Positions 35,864 through 45,746 of a stretch of DNA of 64,000 nt are shown here, in pieces. The notes under the pieces were generated by a model, which searched no databases, was not told the origin of the DNA, and saw only the letters and a program-made list of their open reading frames with translations. The translations under genes and the position numbers were made by a program. Origin of the DNA: an uncultured Campylobacter sp. Its GTDB lineage: Bacteria > Campylobacterota > Campylobacteria > Campylobacterales > Campylobacteraceae. The DNA lies in contig NZ_CAJPQR010000011.1 in NCBI RefSeq assembly GCF_905372745.1, positions 1 to 64,000 on the forward strand, written 5' to 3'. Within the stretch, counting starts at the first letter, position 1, and the number at the start of each line of letters is the position of its first letter.

Positions 35864-35872
35864 GCTTTTTTG
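35839..35872 (+). terminator. intrinsic terminator overlapping the mnmC stop
   Basis: AAAGCTTA at 35839-35846 pairs perfectly with TAAGCTTT at 35861-35868, with a run of six Ts at 35866-35871. The mnmC stop codon forms the start of the second arm. Confidence 0.55.
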
Positions 35873-36570
35873 GCGCGTCAAGATTTTAATTTAGATATTG
35901 CCTCGGTCGCTTATAAATTTGACGTTGCGGCAACTTAAATTTAGCAAACAGCCTTGCTTTGTAAAACGGCGCATCAAATTAGGCGCAATCAAAAACTCGG
36001 CTAAGAGCGCGAGCGAAACGGCCTTTTTGCGGGCTGTGCTAAATTTAGCGGCTAAAGCTTAAAGTTTAGGCGCCAAGGCTAAAGATATATCTGCAAAACG
36101 GCAAAATATGCCCGTAAACTCGGCTTTAGCCCCACGCCTTGCCAATATAAATCAAAAACCGACAAAGCCTGACTGCGTGATTTGACGAGAGAATTTTTAA
36201 GTAGCGCAAACCGTGCTATCTTTTGCCAAGACCGGGCGGATTAAATTTAAGGCAAACGAGAGAAGCTGATAAAATCATCTTTTGAGTCGGCAAATTTTGT
36301 TTTATTTCGTAAATTTTATAGAGGTAAAATCCAAAAATGCCGTTGTTTGGGATTTTAAACCAAGATTAGGTCAGGCTAGTCGCTACAATATTTTAAGAGA
36401 TTTTACGTTAAGCAAAAAGGCGACGCAGTTTGCGGGCGGTAGGATAAATTTAATACAAAGCGATTTTGCGCCGCCTTTGGTTTATGCGGCGAGCCTGCGT
36501 TAAATTTGCTCTAGGCCGGGCGCTCGGTAAATCAGGTATAAATTTGTCCAAGCGCCTAAATTTAAGTTTA
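35873..36570. other. 698-bp gene-free region
   Basis: A 73-codon frame at 36282-36503 has no ribosome binding site and no recognisable motif. The palindrome GCTAAATTTAGC occurs near 36037-36048. The region separates two convergent transcription units, each with its own terminator, and otherwise shows only AAATTT-rich DNA. Confidence 0.4.
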
Positions 36571-36620
36571 AAATAAGATAAAGGCGGATTATCGCAGCCG
36601 CATGCCAATTAAATCCGCCT
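36571..36620 (-). terminator. intrinsic terminator after lldD
   Basis: AGGCGGATT at 36582-36590 pairs with AATCCGCCT at 36612-36620. On the minus strand it follows the lldD stop by 7 bases and is succeeded by TTATCTTATTTT (36570s-36581), a good U-rich tail. The loop is 21 bases. Confidence 0.7.
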
Positions 36621-36627
36621 AACTCGT

Positions 36628-37797
36628 CTAAATGCTTGGCGTGGGGTAGGTGCCTGGGATCAAAATATCGTTTGTTACGTCCTTGATATCCCTATGTCCG
36701 GCAAAAGCCATCGTCGTATCCATCTCGTTGTATAGGATCTGCAGCGCTCGCGTAACGCCTTCCTCGCCGTATGCGCCAAGTCCGTAAACAGGCGCGCGTC
36801 CGAGCATTACGCCTTTTGCGCCCATAGCCCACGCTTTTAGCATATCTTGACCGGTGTAAAATCCGCTATCTATCCACACCTCGGTTTTATCGCCGACGGC
36901 TGCGACGATATCAGGTAGCGCCTTGATCGAGGAGAGAGTGCCGTCCATCTGACGTCCGCCGTGGTTTGATACTATGATGGCGTCTGCGCCGTGCTTGACG
37001 GCTAGCTGCGCGTCTTCGGGCAACATAATGCCTTTTAAAATTATCTTACCGCCCCAGAGATTTTTGATCTCCTCGATGTCGCTCCACTGCAAGCTCGGAT
37101 CAAACTGCTCTTTAGTCCATGAGCTTAGCGAGCTTAGATCGCTTACGTTTTTTGCGTGGCCGGCGATATTTCTAAACGTCCAGCGTCTGTTTTTTAGATA
37201 CCTTAGTCCCCACGGGATTTTCGTGCTTAGATTTATGAGATTTGGTATCGTAAATTTAGGCGGCGTAGATAGACCGTTTTTGATATCGCGGTGGCGATTT
37301 CCCAGCACTTGCAGATCGACCGTGACGACGAGAGCGGAGCATTTTGCGGCTTTTGCCCTGCGGATTAGGTCTTTCATAAACTCTCTATCGCGCATAACGT
37401 AAAGCTGAAACCAAAACGGTTCGATTCCGGCTTCGACTAGGTCTTCGATCGAGCAGATCGACATAGTAGAGAGCGTAAAAGGTATGCCGAATTTTTGAGC
37501 GGCGCGCGCCATATGTATCTCGCCATCCGCCCACATCATACCCATAAAACCCACCGGTGCGGTCATAGCCGGAAATTTTACCTTTTTGCCTAGCAGCTGG
37601 GTCTCTAGGCTGCGATTTGCCATATCTACTAGGATTTTTTGTTTAAATTTTATCGGCTCGAAGTCCGTGCGGTTTTCGCGGTACGTGGTCTGTGTCCAAG
37701 ATCCCGTATCTACGTACTCATAAAACATTTTAGGCACGTTGCGGTAGCACACTTGCCTTAGGTCTTCGATGTTGGTCATCAAAGTTAAGTCTTTCAT
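36628..37797 (-). CDS. lldD: FMN-dependent L-lactate dehydrogenase
   Basis: A 389-residue alpha-hydroxy-acid-oxidising TIM-barrel flavoenzyme. It closely follows the LldD pattern: FYEYVDTGSWT near the N-terminus, APVGFMGMMWADGE (near residues 80-93), FTLSTMSICSIED, FQLYVMRDREFM, and the active-site loop SNHGGRQMDGTLSS (near residues 280-293) with the catalytic His and Arg. It oxidises L-lactate to pyruvate and feeds electrons to the respiratory chain. AAAGGA precedes the ATG. It is a single-gene unit with a terminator. C. jejuni uses other lactate systems, so this is a lineage difference. Confidence 0.92.
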   Translation of the reverse strand: MKDLTLMTNIEDLRQVCYRNVPKMFYEYVDTGSWTQTTYRENRTDFEPIKFKQKILVDMANRSLETQLLGKKVKFPAMTAPVGFMGMMWADGEIHMARAAQKFGIPFTLSTMSICSIEDLVEAGIEPFWFQLYVMRDREFMKDLIRRAKAAKCSALVVTVDLQVLGNRHRDIKNGLSTPPKFTIPNLINLSTKIPWGLRYLKNRRWTFRNIAGHAKNVSDLSSLSSWTKEQFDPSLQWSDIEEIKNLWGGKIILKGIMLPEDAQLAVKHGADAIIVSNHGGRQMDGTLSSIKALPDIVAAVGDKTEVWIDSGFYTGQDMLKAWAMGAKGVMLGRAPVYGLGAYGEEGVTRALQILYNEMDTTMAFAGHRDIKDVTNDILIPGTYPTPSI

Positions 37798-38414
37798 TTT
37801 TTATCCTTTGTAAAAAATTTAAATCGGAGTAATTATCTCTCATTGCCTCTTTTTAAGCAATAAAAGTTATCGTCTAATGTTTTGAATAAAGAAAATTTGA
37901 GCTTTATACAGCGTTCTTCAGCAAAAAATTTATCGTTGTTTCGCTTGGTTACTCTTTACGGCATCATGGATACGCCACGGAGCGTAGGTATTTTTTGCTT
38001 TTATAGTGTGTAAAATAGAAACAAATTTTGGGTTTAAATTTGACTTTAATGAAATAATACTTAAATAATTAAGCTAGATTTACATTATAATAAAGCAAAT
38101 CAAATTTAAGATTTTAGAACAGAATTTAAGCCTGCTAAGACGCATTTTAAAGGTAAATCAGTAAAAAAAGAAAATTTTTCGTATAAAATTTGTAAAAAAA
38201 ATTTTGCGGGGGTAAGCGTAGCGACGAGCATTGGTTTCGTGCGCCTGGTCGCTAACTCGCGCAGGCCGTAGGCTTTTACGATTTTTGAGGCTTATTTTTT
38301 AAAGTAAATCATCGGCACGAATAAGGCGGATAATCGGCGGTAGCAAATGGGTTTTGTACGGATGGGGATTAAATTTACGCAAGAAAAATTTGGATTTACG
38401 AATAAGATCTAATC
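37798..38414. other. gene-free region with an unassigned promoter
   Basis: No supported gene. A perfect plus-strand TATAAT lies at 38086-38091 but no reading frame follows it. Downstream, TAGCGAC at 38219-38225 pairs with GTCGCTA at 38248-38254 in a GC-rich patch (38205-38280) that contrasts with the AT-rich DNA before it. A small RNA is possible but unproven. Confidence 0.4.
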
Positions 38415-38451
38415 AAGACCTTTGCCGTTTTATTATTTTAGCAAAGGCCTT
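38415..38451 (-). terminator. probable terminator after the DUF937 gene
   Basis: AAGACCTTTGC at 38415-38425 pairs with GCAAAGGCCTT at 38441-38451 over 11 positions with one G-T-type mismatch. It lies 13 bases beyond the stop on the minus strand. The T tail is poor. Confidence 0.45.
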
Positions 38452-38464
38452 AAGGAGTTAAAGT

Positions 38465-38998
38465 CTATTTTTTACCTAAAAAGTTGCCTGCGATCCTAAA
38501 AATATCGTCCACGATCGAGCCGTCTTTGTTCTGATCCAAAAACTGCGTAAGCATCGACATCATGGAGCCGCTGTCTGCAGAGCCTTGCAAATTTGAGGCT
38601 TTTAGCTGGTTGTTTATCATGCCCGCGATCATCGGCGCGATCATCGGTAGCAAGGTTTTGATAGAGTCCGCGCTGATGCCCAGCTGCGAACCCACGTCGC
38701 TAGCTAGGGCGTTACTGTTTTCTTTTGAGCCCGTTAGTACGCCTAGTAGCTCGTTACCTTCGGCGACGCTAATGTTTTGCGGGGCGTCAGCCATCTCGTC
38801 AAGGTTTGAGCGGCGGATCATCTCTAGGAAATTTGACGAATCCGCGTCAGATTTAAAATTTTCGTTCGCTCTTTGCATGAAAATCGGCGCGACCTTAGAA
38901 ATTACGGCCTCTACGTCGTTTGCCGCCAGTCCGCTTTTTTGCGACATCGCGTCTATCATACCGCCGGAGTTGCCCAAAAGTAGCTTTAGTATATCCAT
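38465..38998 (-). CDS. DUF937 (YidB-like) protein
   Basis: A 177-residue soluble protein of the DUF937/YidB family: MDILKLLLGNSGG start, KSGLAANDVEAVISKVAPIFM, two helix repeats (ELLGVLTG, SQLGISADSIKTLLPMIAPMIAG) and a C-terminal LTQFLDQNKDGSIVDDI segment. The DQNKDGSIVDD piece looks like an EF-hand-type calcium loop and is a usual feature of the family. Function unknown. AAAGGA precedes the ATG. It is followed by its own terminator and lies downstream of ppa on the same strand. Confidence 0.85.
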   Translation of the reverse strand: MDILKLLLGNSGGMIDAMSQKSGLAANDVEAVISKVAPIFMQRANENFKSDADSSNFLEMIRRSNLDEMADAPQNISVAEGNELLGVLTGSKENSNALASDVGSQLGISADSIKTLLPMIAPMIAGMINNQLKASNLQGSADSGSMMSMLTQFLDQNKDGSIVDDIFRIAGNFLGKK

Positions 38999-39077
38999 TT
39001 TTATCCTTTTTGATTAAAATTTGCCGCCGCTTGTTTGGGTTTAACGAAACGGCGGCCAAGCAAGCCGAGAGAGCGGC

Positions 39078-39596
39078 TTATTTGTAGTTTTTGATTGCCG
39101 CGTCCAGGATCTCTTTCGCGGCGTCGGCGTCTTTAAATTCTTTAACCTTGACCCATTTGTTAGGCTCTAAAATTTTATAAGTTTCAAAGAAATTTTTGAT
39201 CTTATTTAGCGTGGCCTCAGGTAGGTCTTTATAGCTTTTGATCCCGTCAAATCGCGGATCGATCTTGGTAACCGGTACGGCCAGTAGCTTCTCGTCCATA
39301 CCTGCTTCATCCTCCATCACGAGCACGCCGATTAGGCGGCACGGGATCACGCTGCCTGCTTGTAGAGGGTATTCGTTTAGCACCAATATATCGGCAGGAT
39401 CGCCGTCTGCTGCGAGAGTGTTTGGCACGAAGCCGTAGTTTGCCGGGTAGAACATCGCCGAGTAGAGCACGCGATCGACCACGACCGCGCCGCTATCTTT
39501 GTCGATTTCGTATTTTATGTTCGAGCCGTACGGGATCTCGATCACGGCGTTGATTTTGTCTGGGTTTGAACCTGCTTTGATTTTTGAAACGTCCAT
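39078..39596 (-). CDS. ppa: inorganic pyrophosphatase
   Basis: Hydrolyses pyrophosphate, pulling biosynthetic reactions forward. I start it at ATG 39596 (172 residues) because AAAGGA lies just upstream and MDVSKIKAG matches the C. jejuni start as I recall it; a longer frame adds 9 unconserved residues. Family residues seen: EIPYGSNIKYEID (near residues 19-31), the metal-binding DGDPADILVL (near residues 65-74) and KDLPEATLNKIKNFFETYK. A 6-bp hairpin (39062-39067/39074-39079) overlaps the stop. Confidence 0.96.
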   Translation of the reverse strand: MDVSKIKAGSNPDKINAVIEIPYGSNIKYEIDKDSGAVVVDRVLYSAMFYPANYGFVPNTLAADGDPADILVLNEYPLQAGSVIPCRLIGVLVMEDEAGMDEKLLAVPVTKIDPRFDGIKSYKDLPEATLNKIKNFFETYKILEPNKWVKVKEFKDADAAKEILDAAIKNYK

Positions 39597-39956
39597 TTTT
39601 ATCCTTTGTAAAGCTCCTATCACGCGGCGTTTTGTAACAAAACGCTTTGAGATACTTGCCTTGAAATTTGAGTAAGAGATTATATAAAATCTCGGCTAAA
39701 TTTGGAGTAAAACGAGAGCTTTTGCTAGCTAAAATTTGGCTGGCTTACGGCGGTAAATTCGCTTTCTTAAAATTCGGCGAACAGCGAGATTTATAGGCTG
39801 TAAAATTTAAAGGCGGCACTGTCGTAGCGGTACTGTTTTAGATTTTAATCGGCTTCAACAAACGACGGATTTGGATTGCGCTTGGAAATTAGAATGTTGC
39901 TGGTTAAATTTACGTTTTGCGGATTAAATTTAAAGCGGTAAATTTAAGATAAATTC
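39597..39956. other. gene-free region between ppa and the ygiW-like gene
   Basis: About 360 bases with no reading frame of interest and no strong promoter box on the minus strand other than AT-rich patches. It ends at the hairpin downstream of the ygiW-like gene. Confidence 0.35.
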
Positions 39957-39972
39957 GGGCGGCGAACCGCCC
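39957..39972 (-). terminator. hairpin terminator after the ygiW-like gene
   Basis: GGGCGG at 39957-39962 pairs with CCGCCC at 39967-39972. On the minus strand the loop is UUCG, a very stable tetraloop, 5 bases past the stop codon, followed by GAATTTATC. The U tail is short. Confidence 0.6.
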
Positions 39973-39977
39973 CAAAA

Positions 39978-40361
39978 TTATTTGATTATTTCGATACTTT
40001 TTACGTCGATAGAGGTTTTAGTAAAGTCCTTATCAACCTCACCGTAGATGCGCACGGGCGTGTTTTCATCGACGGTTATGCCTCTCCAGTCCTTGTGATC
40101 GATCTCGACTTCGATCGCGTCGCCGTTTCTATCTACGAACTGATAGTGCTCCGGGCGAAACTCGGAGACGATCTTGCCCTCAAGTGCGACGCGAGCGTCA
40201 TCCGGTAGCGCTAGGGCTTGTTTTACCGTGCTTGCGCTCAAGGCGCCTTTGCCGACGAAGCCGCCTTGATTTGCCGTGCCTTGCGCGTTTGAGCCGGTAA
40301 ATCCGCCCGCCGCAAACATAGCGCTTGCAAGAGCCGCTGATAAAACTATTTTCTTAAACAT
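39978..40361 (-). CDS. YgiW/YdeI-family periplasmic OB-fold protein
   Basis: A 127-residue exported protein with a signal peptide (residues 1-18, ending AMFAAGG) and a single BOF/OB-fold domain: VKQALALPDDARVALEGKIV, then YQFVDRNGDAIEVEIDHKDWRG (key residues DxxGxIxVEI), then VRIYGEVDKDFTKTSIDVKSIEI. E. coli YgiW and YdeI are linked to stress tolerance; the ligand is unknown. TATCC/GGATA upstream is the ribosome binding site. A stable hairpin follows. Monocistronic. Confidence 0.87.
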   Translation of the reverse strand: MFKKIVLSAALASAMFAAGGFTGSNAQGTANQGGFVGKGALSASTVKQALALPDDARVALEGKIVSEFRPEHYQFVDRNGDAIEVEIDHKDWRGITVDENTPVRIYGEVDKDFTKTSIDVKSIEIIK

Positions 40362-40464
40362 TACGTATCCTTTAAAATTTTATGTGATTTTTGTGAAATC
40401 ATAGTGCGGATTTTAATGATATTCCGTGAATTTTTTGTTAATTTGGATTTATGGGAAGCTTAAA

Positions 40465-40490
40465 TTTAGAGCCTAGCTTGAGGCTCTAAA
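40465..40490 (-). terminator. terminator-like hairpin after adk
   Basis: TTTAGAGCCT at 40465-40474 pairs perfectly with AGGCTCTAAA at 40481-40490 around a 6-base loop, 6 bases past the adk stop on the minus strand. The tail is AAATTTAAG, so termination efficiency is uncertain. Confidence 0.6.
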
Positions 40491-40496
40491 AAATAT

Positions 40497-41063
40497 TTAT
40501 AGGCTATTTACGAGAGCTTTGACGTCGGCTACGATAGGCTCGATCGCACGCTCGCCGTTTACGACGTGAAGTAGGCCTTTTTCTTTGTAAAATTTACGTA
40601 TCGCCTCGATCGGCTCTAGATAAACCTTCATGCGGTTGTTGAAAACCTCATTGTTGTCGTCGGCTCCGCGCGCTCGTCCGAGTACTCTCTCGCGTGCGAC
40701 GGCTTCGCTAACGTCCACTTCGATCACGCCTTTTAACGCGATCTCGTTTTGCGCGGCTAGCACCTTGTCTAGCTCGGTCATCTGCTCGACGCTGCGCGGG
40801 TAACCGTCGATGATGACGTTTGATTTGTCCGAGCTTTTGATCGCTGAGACGATCGCGTTTACGACGACGTCAAGCGGGACTAGGTTACCCTTTGAGATGA
40901 ATCCGTCGATTAGTTTGCCAAGCTCTGAGCCGCTGGCAACCTCTGTGCGGAGTAGATCTCCGGTCGAGAAGTGCGCAAATTTGGCGTCCTCTTGTGCGAT
41001 TAGCGATGCGTCGGTGGTTTTGCCCGAACCCGGAGCGCCGATGATTAAAAATAGTTTTTTCAT
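40497..41063 (-). CDS. adk: adenylate kinase
   Basis: Interconverts ATP, ADP and AMP. The 188-residue protein is a short form without the long zinc-type lid: P-loop GAPGSGKTT (near residues 8-16), [11 protein letters not shown] (AMP site, near residues 33-43), [11 protein letters not shown] (near residues 87-97) and the short lid around [23 protein letters not shown] precedes the ATG. It lies between ppa and aspS in the order known from C. jejuni, though here a ygiW-like gene separates it from ppa. Confidence 0.96.
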   Translation of the reverse strand: MKKLFLIIGAPGSGKTTDASLIAQEDAKFAHFSTGDLLRTEVASGSELGKLIDGFISKGNLVPLDVVVNAIVSAIKSSDKSNVIIDGYPRSVEQMTELDKVLAAQNEIALKGVIEVDVSEAVARERVLGRARGADDNNEVFNNRMKVYLEPIEAIRKFYKEKGLLHVVNGERAIEPIVADVKALVNSL

Positions 41064-41420
41064 AAAATTTCCTTTAAAACGGCTTGCCTTTTTCTACTTA
41101 TACTTCGTTGAATTTTAATTTTTAAGCTCGATGAACTATATGTTCTATCTACGCTTAAAAATTAAAATCCGCCTCGTCTAAGCGAAAAATACTTCACCTT
41201 CATTTTTGTTATAAAAAGTTAAAGCAGAAATATCTTACGACGATTTTAATGCTTTGCTTTTTCTTTCAATAAAAAATAAAATCAACTAAATTTGAAGCGG
41301 AAGTATCGCCAAGCTAGACAAGGCGGTTTTAAAATTTAAGCGTGCGCTAGGCGTATAGCCTGCGGAGCGACAAATTTTAAAACCAACGACGTATAGCGCG
41401 GCGAGACGACGCTTTCAAGC
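41064..41420. other. gene-free region with a long inverted-repeat element
   Basis: Between aspS and adk, both on the minus strand. GGTTTTAAAATTT at 41325-41337 is perfectly complementary to AAATTTTAAAACC at 41372-41384 (13 bp). Inside, CGCTAGGC and GCCTGCG form a second stem with one bulged base. A CGCC/GGCG pair (41307-41310/41322-41325) flanks it. The bipartite structure could be an aspS terminator, a processed RNA element or a dispersed repeat. Confidence 0.5.
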
Positions 41421-43172
41421 TTATTTTTCTTTTTCTCGTAGCCTTAACCCTAATTCTCTCAACTGCTCACCGCTAGCTTCGCTCGGCGCTTTCGTTAGTG
41501 GGCACTGAGCGCGCTGGGTTTTAGGGAAGGCGATGACGTCGCGGATCGAGCTGGTTTTGTTTACTAGCATATTTAGCCTGTCAAAGCCGATCGCGATACC
41601 GCCGTGCGGAGGCGCGCCAAAACTTAATGCATCGAGCAAGAAGCCGAATTTCTCGCGTTGCTCGGCCTCGTCGATGCCAAGTAGCTTAAATACCTTTTGC
41701 TGAACGTCGTTTTTGTGTATCCTCACGCTACCGCCGCCAAGCTCATAGCCGTTAAGCACGACGTCGTGAGCGACCGATAGGATGTCTTCGAGATCGGGCT
41801 CGTCGATGTTTTTAGGCATGGTAAACGGATGGTGCATGGCTGAGTAGCTACCGTCGTCGTTTTGCTCAAACATCGGGAAGTCAAGCACCCATAAAAACTC
41901 CATTTTGTTTTGATCGATGATACCCATTTGCTCTGCGAGGAAAATCCTAAATCGCCCCATGTAGTCAAGTACGACTTTTTTCTTGCCGGCACCGAAAAAT
42001 ACGACGTCGCCGACTTTTAGCTCGCAGCGAGCGACAATCTCGTCAAGGTCGCTTTGCTCGAAAAATTTGCAAAGCGGTCCTTTTAGCCCGTCCTCTTTCA
42101 TCTGGAAGTAGCCAAGGCCTTGAGCGCCGAATTTGCGGACGAATTCCTCAAATCTGTTCATCTCGCGCTTGCTAAATATGTTGTCGCCGTTTGGTACTTT
42201 TAGCGCTTTGATGCGGTTTTTCTTAGGTTCGGTTGCGATTTTGCTAAAGATTTCATTGCTAGAGCGCGCGAAAATGTCGATAACGTCGATCATCTTTAGG
42301 TTGTAGCGTAGGTCCGGCTTATCGCTACCGTAGCTCTCGGTAGCCTCTTTGTAGCTCATGCGGCGGAAAGGGATTTGTATATCGTATCCGCATGCGGCAA
42401 ATACGTCTTTTAGCATGGTTTCGGCCATATTTAGGATATCTTCTTGCTCGATGAAGCTCATCTCGATATCTATCTGCGTAAATTCAGGCTGTCTATCGGC
42501 ACGCAAGTCCTCGTCGCGGAAGCATTTTGCGATCTGGAAATATTTATCAAAGCCGGAACACATCAAAAGCTGTTTAAAAAGCTGCGGACTTTGCGGCAGG
42601 GCATAAAACTGACCCGGATATACGCGGCTAGGCACTAGATAGTCTCTGGCACCCTCAGGAGTCGCACGCGTTAAAATCGGCGTTTCGAACTCGATAAAGC
42701 CCATTTTATCTAGGCTGTTTCTAGCCGCGATCGCCGCTTTTGAGCGCATTTTAAAGATATTTTGAAGTTTTTCGTTTCTAAGGTCCAAGAATCTATATTT
42801 TAGCCTGATGTCCTCGTTTACGCTCTCGTCGCCGATGACGAAAGGCAGCGCCTCGCTCGGGTTTTCTACTATCACTTCGTTTGCGACTACTTCGATCTCG
42901 CCCGTTTTTAGGCGCGGATTTACCAGGCCTTCGCCGCGAGCGCGGACTTTGCCTTTGATCCTTAACACATACTCGTCGCGAACGTGCGACGCGGCCTCGT
43001 GAGAGCTCTTGCTATCTGCCGGGTCGCATACGATCTGGATCAGTCCCGTGCGATCGCGCAGGTCTAAAAATATAACGCCGCCGTGGTCGCGGTAGGTATT
43101 TACCCAGCCGCAAAGCGTAACTTCTTTGCCTATGTCGGCACTGCTTAAATCAGTGCAGTAATGGCTACGCAT
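41421..43172 (-). CDS. aspS: aspartyl-tRNA synthetase
   Basis: A class II synthetase. I start it at ATG 43172 (583 residues) because AAGGAG precedes it and MRSHYCTDL is the conserved Campylobacter start; a longer frame adds 11 residues. The N-terminal OB anticodon domain ([18 protein letters not shown]) is followed by the catalytic core with motif 2 [18 protein letters not shown], a bacterial GAD insert domain, and motif 3 GIAIGFDRL at the C-terminus. Campylobacter AspRS is usually non-discriminating, charging tRNA-Asn as well for GatCAB; this is family knowledge, not visible here. Confidence 0.96.
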   Translation of the reverse strand: MRSHYCTDLSSADIGKEVTLCGWVNTYRDHGGVIFLDLRDRTGLIQIVCDPADSKSSHEAASHVRDEYVLRIKGKVRARGEGLVNPRLKTGEIEVVANEVIVENPSEALPFVIGDESVNEDIRLKYRFLDLRNEKLQNIFKMRSKAAIAARNSLDKMGFIEFETPILTRATPEGARDYLVPSRVYPGQFYALPQSPQLFKQLLMCSGFDKYFQIAKCFRDEDLRADRQPEFTQIDIEMSFIEQEDILNMAETMLKDVFAACGYDIQIPFRRMSYKEATESYGSDKPDLRYNLKMIDVIDIFARSSNEIFSKIATEPKKNRIKALKVPNGDNIFSKREMNRFEEFVRKFGAQGLGYFQMKEDGLKGPLCKFFEQSDLDEIVARCELKVGDVVFFGAGKKKVVLDYMGRFRIFLAEQMGIIDQNKMEFLWVLDFPMFEQNDDGSYSAMHHPFTMPKNIDEPDLEDILSVAHDVVLNGYELGGGSVRIHKNDVQQKVFKLLGIDEAEQREKFGFLLDALSFGAPPHGGIAIGFDRLNMLVNKTSSIRDVIAFPKTQRAQCPLTKAPSEASGEQLRELGLRLREKEK

Positions 43173-43252
43173 TTTCACTCCTTTTGCTGTTTTTAACGCG
43201 CCCATTATACTAGAAATTTGCTTGCTCCCAGCTTTTTTAAAACAAAATGTGA

Positions 43253-43258
43253 TAAAAT
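43253..43258 (+). promoter_or_regulatory. putative -10 box of nadK
   Basis: TAAAAT ends 7 bases before the nadK ATG at 43266, so transcription would begin at or next to the start codon. No ribosome binding site lies between, which fits a leaderless mRNA. Confidence 0.4.
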
Positions 43259-43265
43259 CCGCTCT

Positions 43266-44159
43266 ATGAAAAAAGAGAATTTATTACTTCCGACTAAGGT
43301 AAAAAAAGTCGGCCTAGTCGCAAAAATCAATGCAAATTTAGTTAAAAACGCGCGAATCTTGCGCGAGATTTTAGCTAGGTACGGCGTTCAAATTTTGTTT
43401 GAAAACGTGCTCGCTAAACATCTAAATTTAAAAGAGGGCTCAAATTTGCAAGGATTTGAGGTGTGCGAGCTGGCTACGGAGTGCGATTTTTTGATCTCGC
43501 TGGGAGGCGACGGCACGATCATCTCGCTTTGCAGAAACGCGGCCGAGATTTCGCCCTTCGTGCTAGGCATTCATGCGGGCAGGCTAGGGTTTTTAACAGA
43601 TATCACGATGAATGAATGTGAGAAATTTTTCGCCGAGTTTTTCGAGGGCAAATTTGAGGTCGAGACCCCTTTTATGCTTGACGTTTTTTTGCACAAAAAA
43701 AGCGGCGAAATTTTACGTAAAATAGCATTTAACGACGCGGTGATCGTGGGCGAAAAGGTTGGCTCCATGACGCACGTGGAGGCCTTTTGGAACGAAAAAT
43801 ACTTTAACGCGTATTTTGGCGACGGCGTCATCGTCTCTACGCCCGTTGGATCAACCGGATATAACATGAGTGCGGGCGGGGCGATAACCTATCCTTTGAG
43901 TGAGGTGTTTTTGGTTACGCCCGTTTGCTCGCACTCGCTCACGCAGCGTCCGGTGGTGCTTCCGCGCGGATTTGAGATCAAATTTAAAACCGCAAGCGCG
44001 GCGGTATTGGTTATCGACGGGCAGGATAGGTATAAGATGAGCGAGTTTGGGGGCGTGAGCATGACGCTAAGCGCGAGCACGGCGCGGCTAATCCGCCACG
44101 TCGGGAGAGATTACTTTCAAATTTTAAAAGAAAAGCTGCATTGGGGTTATAATGATTGA
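43266..44159 (+). CDS. nadK: NAD kinase
   Basis: Phosphorylates NAD+ to NADP+. The 297-residue protein has the signature [12 protein letters not shown] (near residues 80-91), [10 protein letters not shown] (near residues 103-112) and [15 protein letters not shown] (near residues 183-197). I start it at ATG 43266: a longer frame from TTG 43218 would add 16 residues before it. It overlaps recN by 8 bases. It is divergent from aspS and begins the long recN-cbrR-mrdA run, with the same order as I recall in C. jejuni. Confidence 0.94.
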   Translation: MKKENLLLPTKVKKVGLVAKINANLVKNARILREILARYGVQILFENVLAKHLNLKEGSNLQGFEVCELATECDFLISLGGDGTIISLCRNAAEISPFVLGIHAGRLGFLTDITMNECEKFFAEFFEGKFEVETPFMLDVFLHKKSGEILRKIAFNDAVIVGEKVGSMTHVEAFWNEKYFNAYFGDGVIVSTPVGSTGYNMSAGGAITYPLSEVFLVTPVCSHSLTQRPVVLPRGFEIKFKTASAAVLVIDGQDRYKMSEFGGVSMTLSASTARLIRHVGRDYFQILKEKLHWGYND

Positions 44160-45675
44160 GCGGATTTTGATAAAGCAAAATTTGAGTTTTGAAAACGTCG
44201 AGTTAAATTTCGGGCGCGGACTTAGCGTATTTACGGGCGTGAGCGGTGCGGGCAAATCGGTCCTGATGGGCTCCATCATGGCGGTTTTGGGGCTAAAGGA
44301 CAGCGAAGCAAAGCTGATCGAGGCAGACGTCTCGCATAAATTTAACCTCGAGGAATTCGGCCTTGAGAGCGAGGAGATAAATACCTTTAAGCTCTTTCGC
44401 GACAAAACGACGCGCTACTTTATAAACTCGCAAGCCGTTTCTAAAAAAAATCTAGCCAGCATCGCCAAAGAGCACGTAAAATACCTATCCGCAAAGGAAA
44501 TAAACGAATTTGAAAACGAGAGATTTTTAAATTTGCTAGATAGCTTGCAAGCGAAAAAAGACGCTAAATTTAACGAAATTTTGAGCGAATTTAGGCTCAA
44601 ATTTGATGAATTTAGCCAAATTTCTCGCGAGCTGAAAAAAATAGTCGACGAAGAAAAAAGAGTGGAGGAGCTAAAGGAATTTGCTTCTTTTGAAATCAAT
44701 AAAATAGAAAGCGTGAGTCCGAAGATCGGAGAATTTGACGAGCTTATGGAGCTAAAAAAGCGCCTAAGTAAAAAGGATAAAATTTTAGAAGCGTGGAATA
44801 GGGCGGAGCAAATTTTTAATTTCGAGCAGGCCGTGACGGATGCGCTAAACATCAGCGATATCGATAGCAGCTTTTTTGAAGAGGCGATGAACGAGCTGCG
44901 AGTAGCGCGCGAAAATCTAAACATGGACGAGCTAGAAGACGTGGATATCGAGGGGGTGCTAGACCGCATCGAGGCGATAAACTCGCTCGTGCGTCGCTAC
45001 GGCAGCGAGGAAGAGGCACTCCATACGCTAAAAACGCGCAAAGCCGAGCTAGCAAGATATGAAAATATAAGCTTTGAAAAAAGCGAGCTGGAGCGTAAAT
45101 TTAAGCAAAATGAAACCGCGGTAAACGCGCTGGCGGATAAAATCAGCCAAGCTCGCGCGGCAAATTTAAAGGAGCTTGAGTCGCTCATAAATTCGTTTTT
45201 AAAAGAGCTTTATATGAGCGAGATTTCATTGAAGATAAATAGCAAAACCCTAGACGCCGCCGGCAGGGACGAGGTAAATTTGAGCCTAAACGAGACGGCG
45301 CTAAAAAATCTAAGCTCGGGCGAGCTAAACCGATTAAGGCTAGCTTTTATCGCGAGCGAAAGCAAGATCACCGGAGGCGGCGAGGGCGTCATAATCCTAG
45401 ATGAAATAGATGCGAATTTAAGCGGAAAAGAGGCGATGAGTATCGCAAACGTGCTGCTAAATTTGGCCAAATTTTATCAAATTTTTGCCATCTCGCATCA
45501 GCCGCAGCTAAGCTCCAAGGCCGATTCGCATTTTCTAGTCGAAAAGCGCGGCGAAACCTCGAACGTAAGGGAACTAAAAAACGAGGAGCGCGTGAATGAG
45601 CTGGCTCGTATGATAAGCGGCGAACGTATAACTGAGGAAGCGATAAATTTCGCCCGTCAGCTTTTGGTTGTTTAA
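44152..45675 (+). CDS. recN: DNA repair ATPase RecN
   Basis: An SMC-like protein for double-strand break repair. The N-terminal ATPase half has Walker A GVSGAGKS (near residues 31-38). A long charged coiled-coil arm spans about residues 150-345. The C-terminal half has the signature [13 protein letters not shown] (near residues 383-395) and Walker [14 protein letters not shown]. With 507 residues it is shorter than E. coli RecN (553), through a shorter coiled coil. Confidence 0.93.
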   Translation: MIERILIKQNLSFENVELNFGRGLSVFTGVSGAGKSVLMGSIMAVLGLKDSEAKLIEADVSHKFNLEEFGLESEEINTFKLFRDKTTRYFINSQAVSKKNLASIAKEHVKYLSAKEINEFENERFLNLLDSLQAKKDAKFNEILSEFRLKFDEFSQISRELKKIVDEEKRVEELKEFASFEINKIESVSPKIGEFDELMELKKRLSKKDKILEAWNRAEQIFNFEQAVTDALNISDIDSSFFEEAMNELRVARENLNMDELEDVDIEGVLDRIEAINSLVRRYGSEEEALHTLKTRKAELARYENISFEKSELERKFKQNETAVNALADKISQARAANLKELESLINSFLKELYMSEISLKINSKTLDAAGRDEVNLSLNETALKNLSSGELNRLRLAFIASESKITGGGEGVIILDEIDANLSGKEAMSIANVLLNLAKFYQIFAISHQPQLSSKADSHFLVEKRGETSNVRELKNEERVNELARMISGERITEEAINFARQLLVV

Positions 45676-45746
45676 GTTTGGCTTAAAATTTAGGTTGAAA
45701 AAAGAAAAGTAATGGTATATTCTCGAAAATTTTTAAATGGATATTT

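Noticed and set aside
36282..36503. 73-codon plus-strand frame before lldD
   Set aside because: Weak TTG start without a binding site and no family resemblance.
38206..38211. Phase-variable homopolymeric G tract
   Set aside because: The G run is only five bases; no run of eight or more G or C was seen in the window, so classic Campylobacter contingency tracts appear absent.
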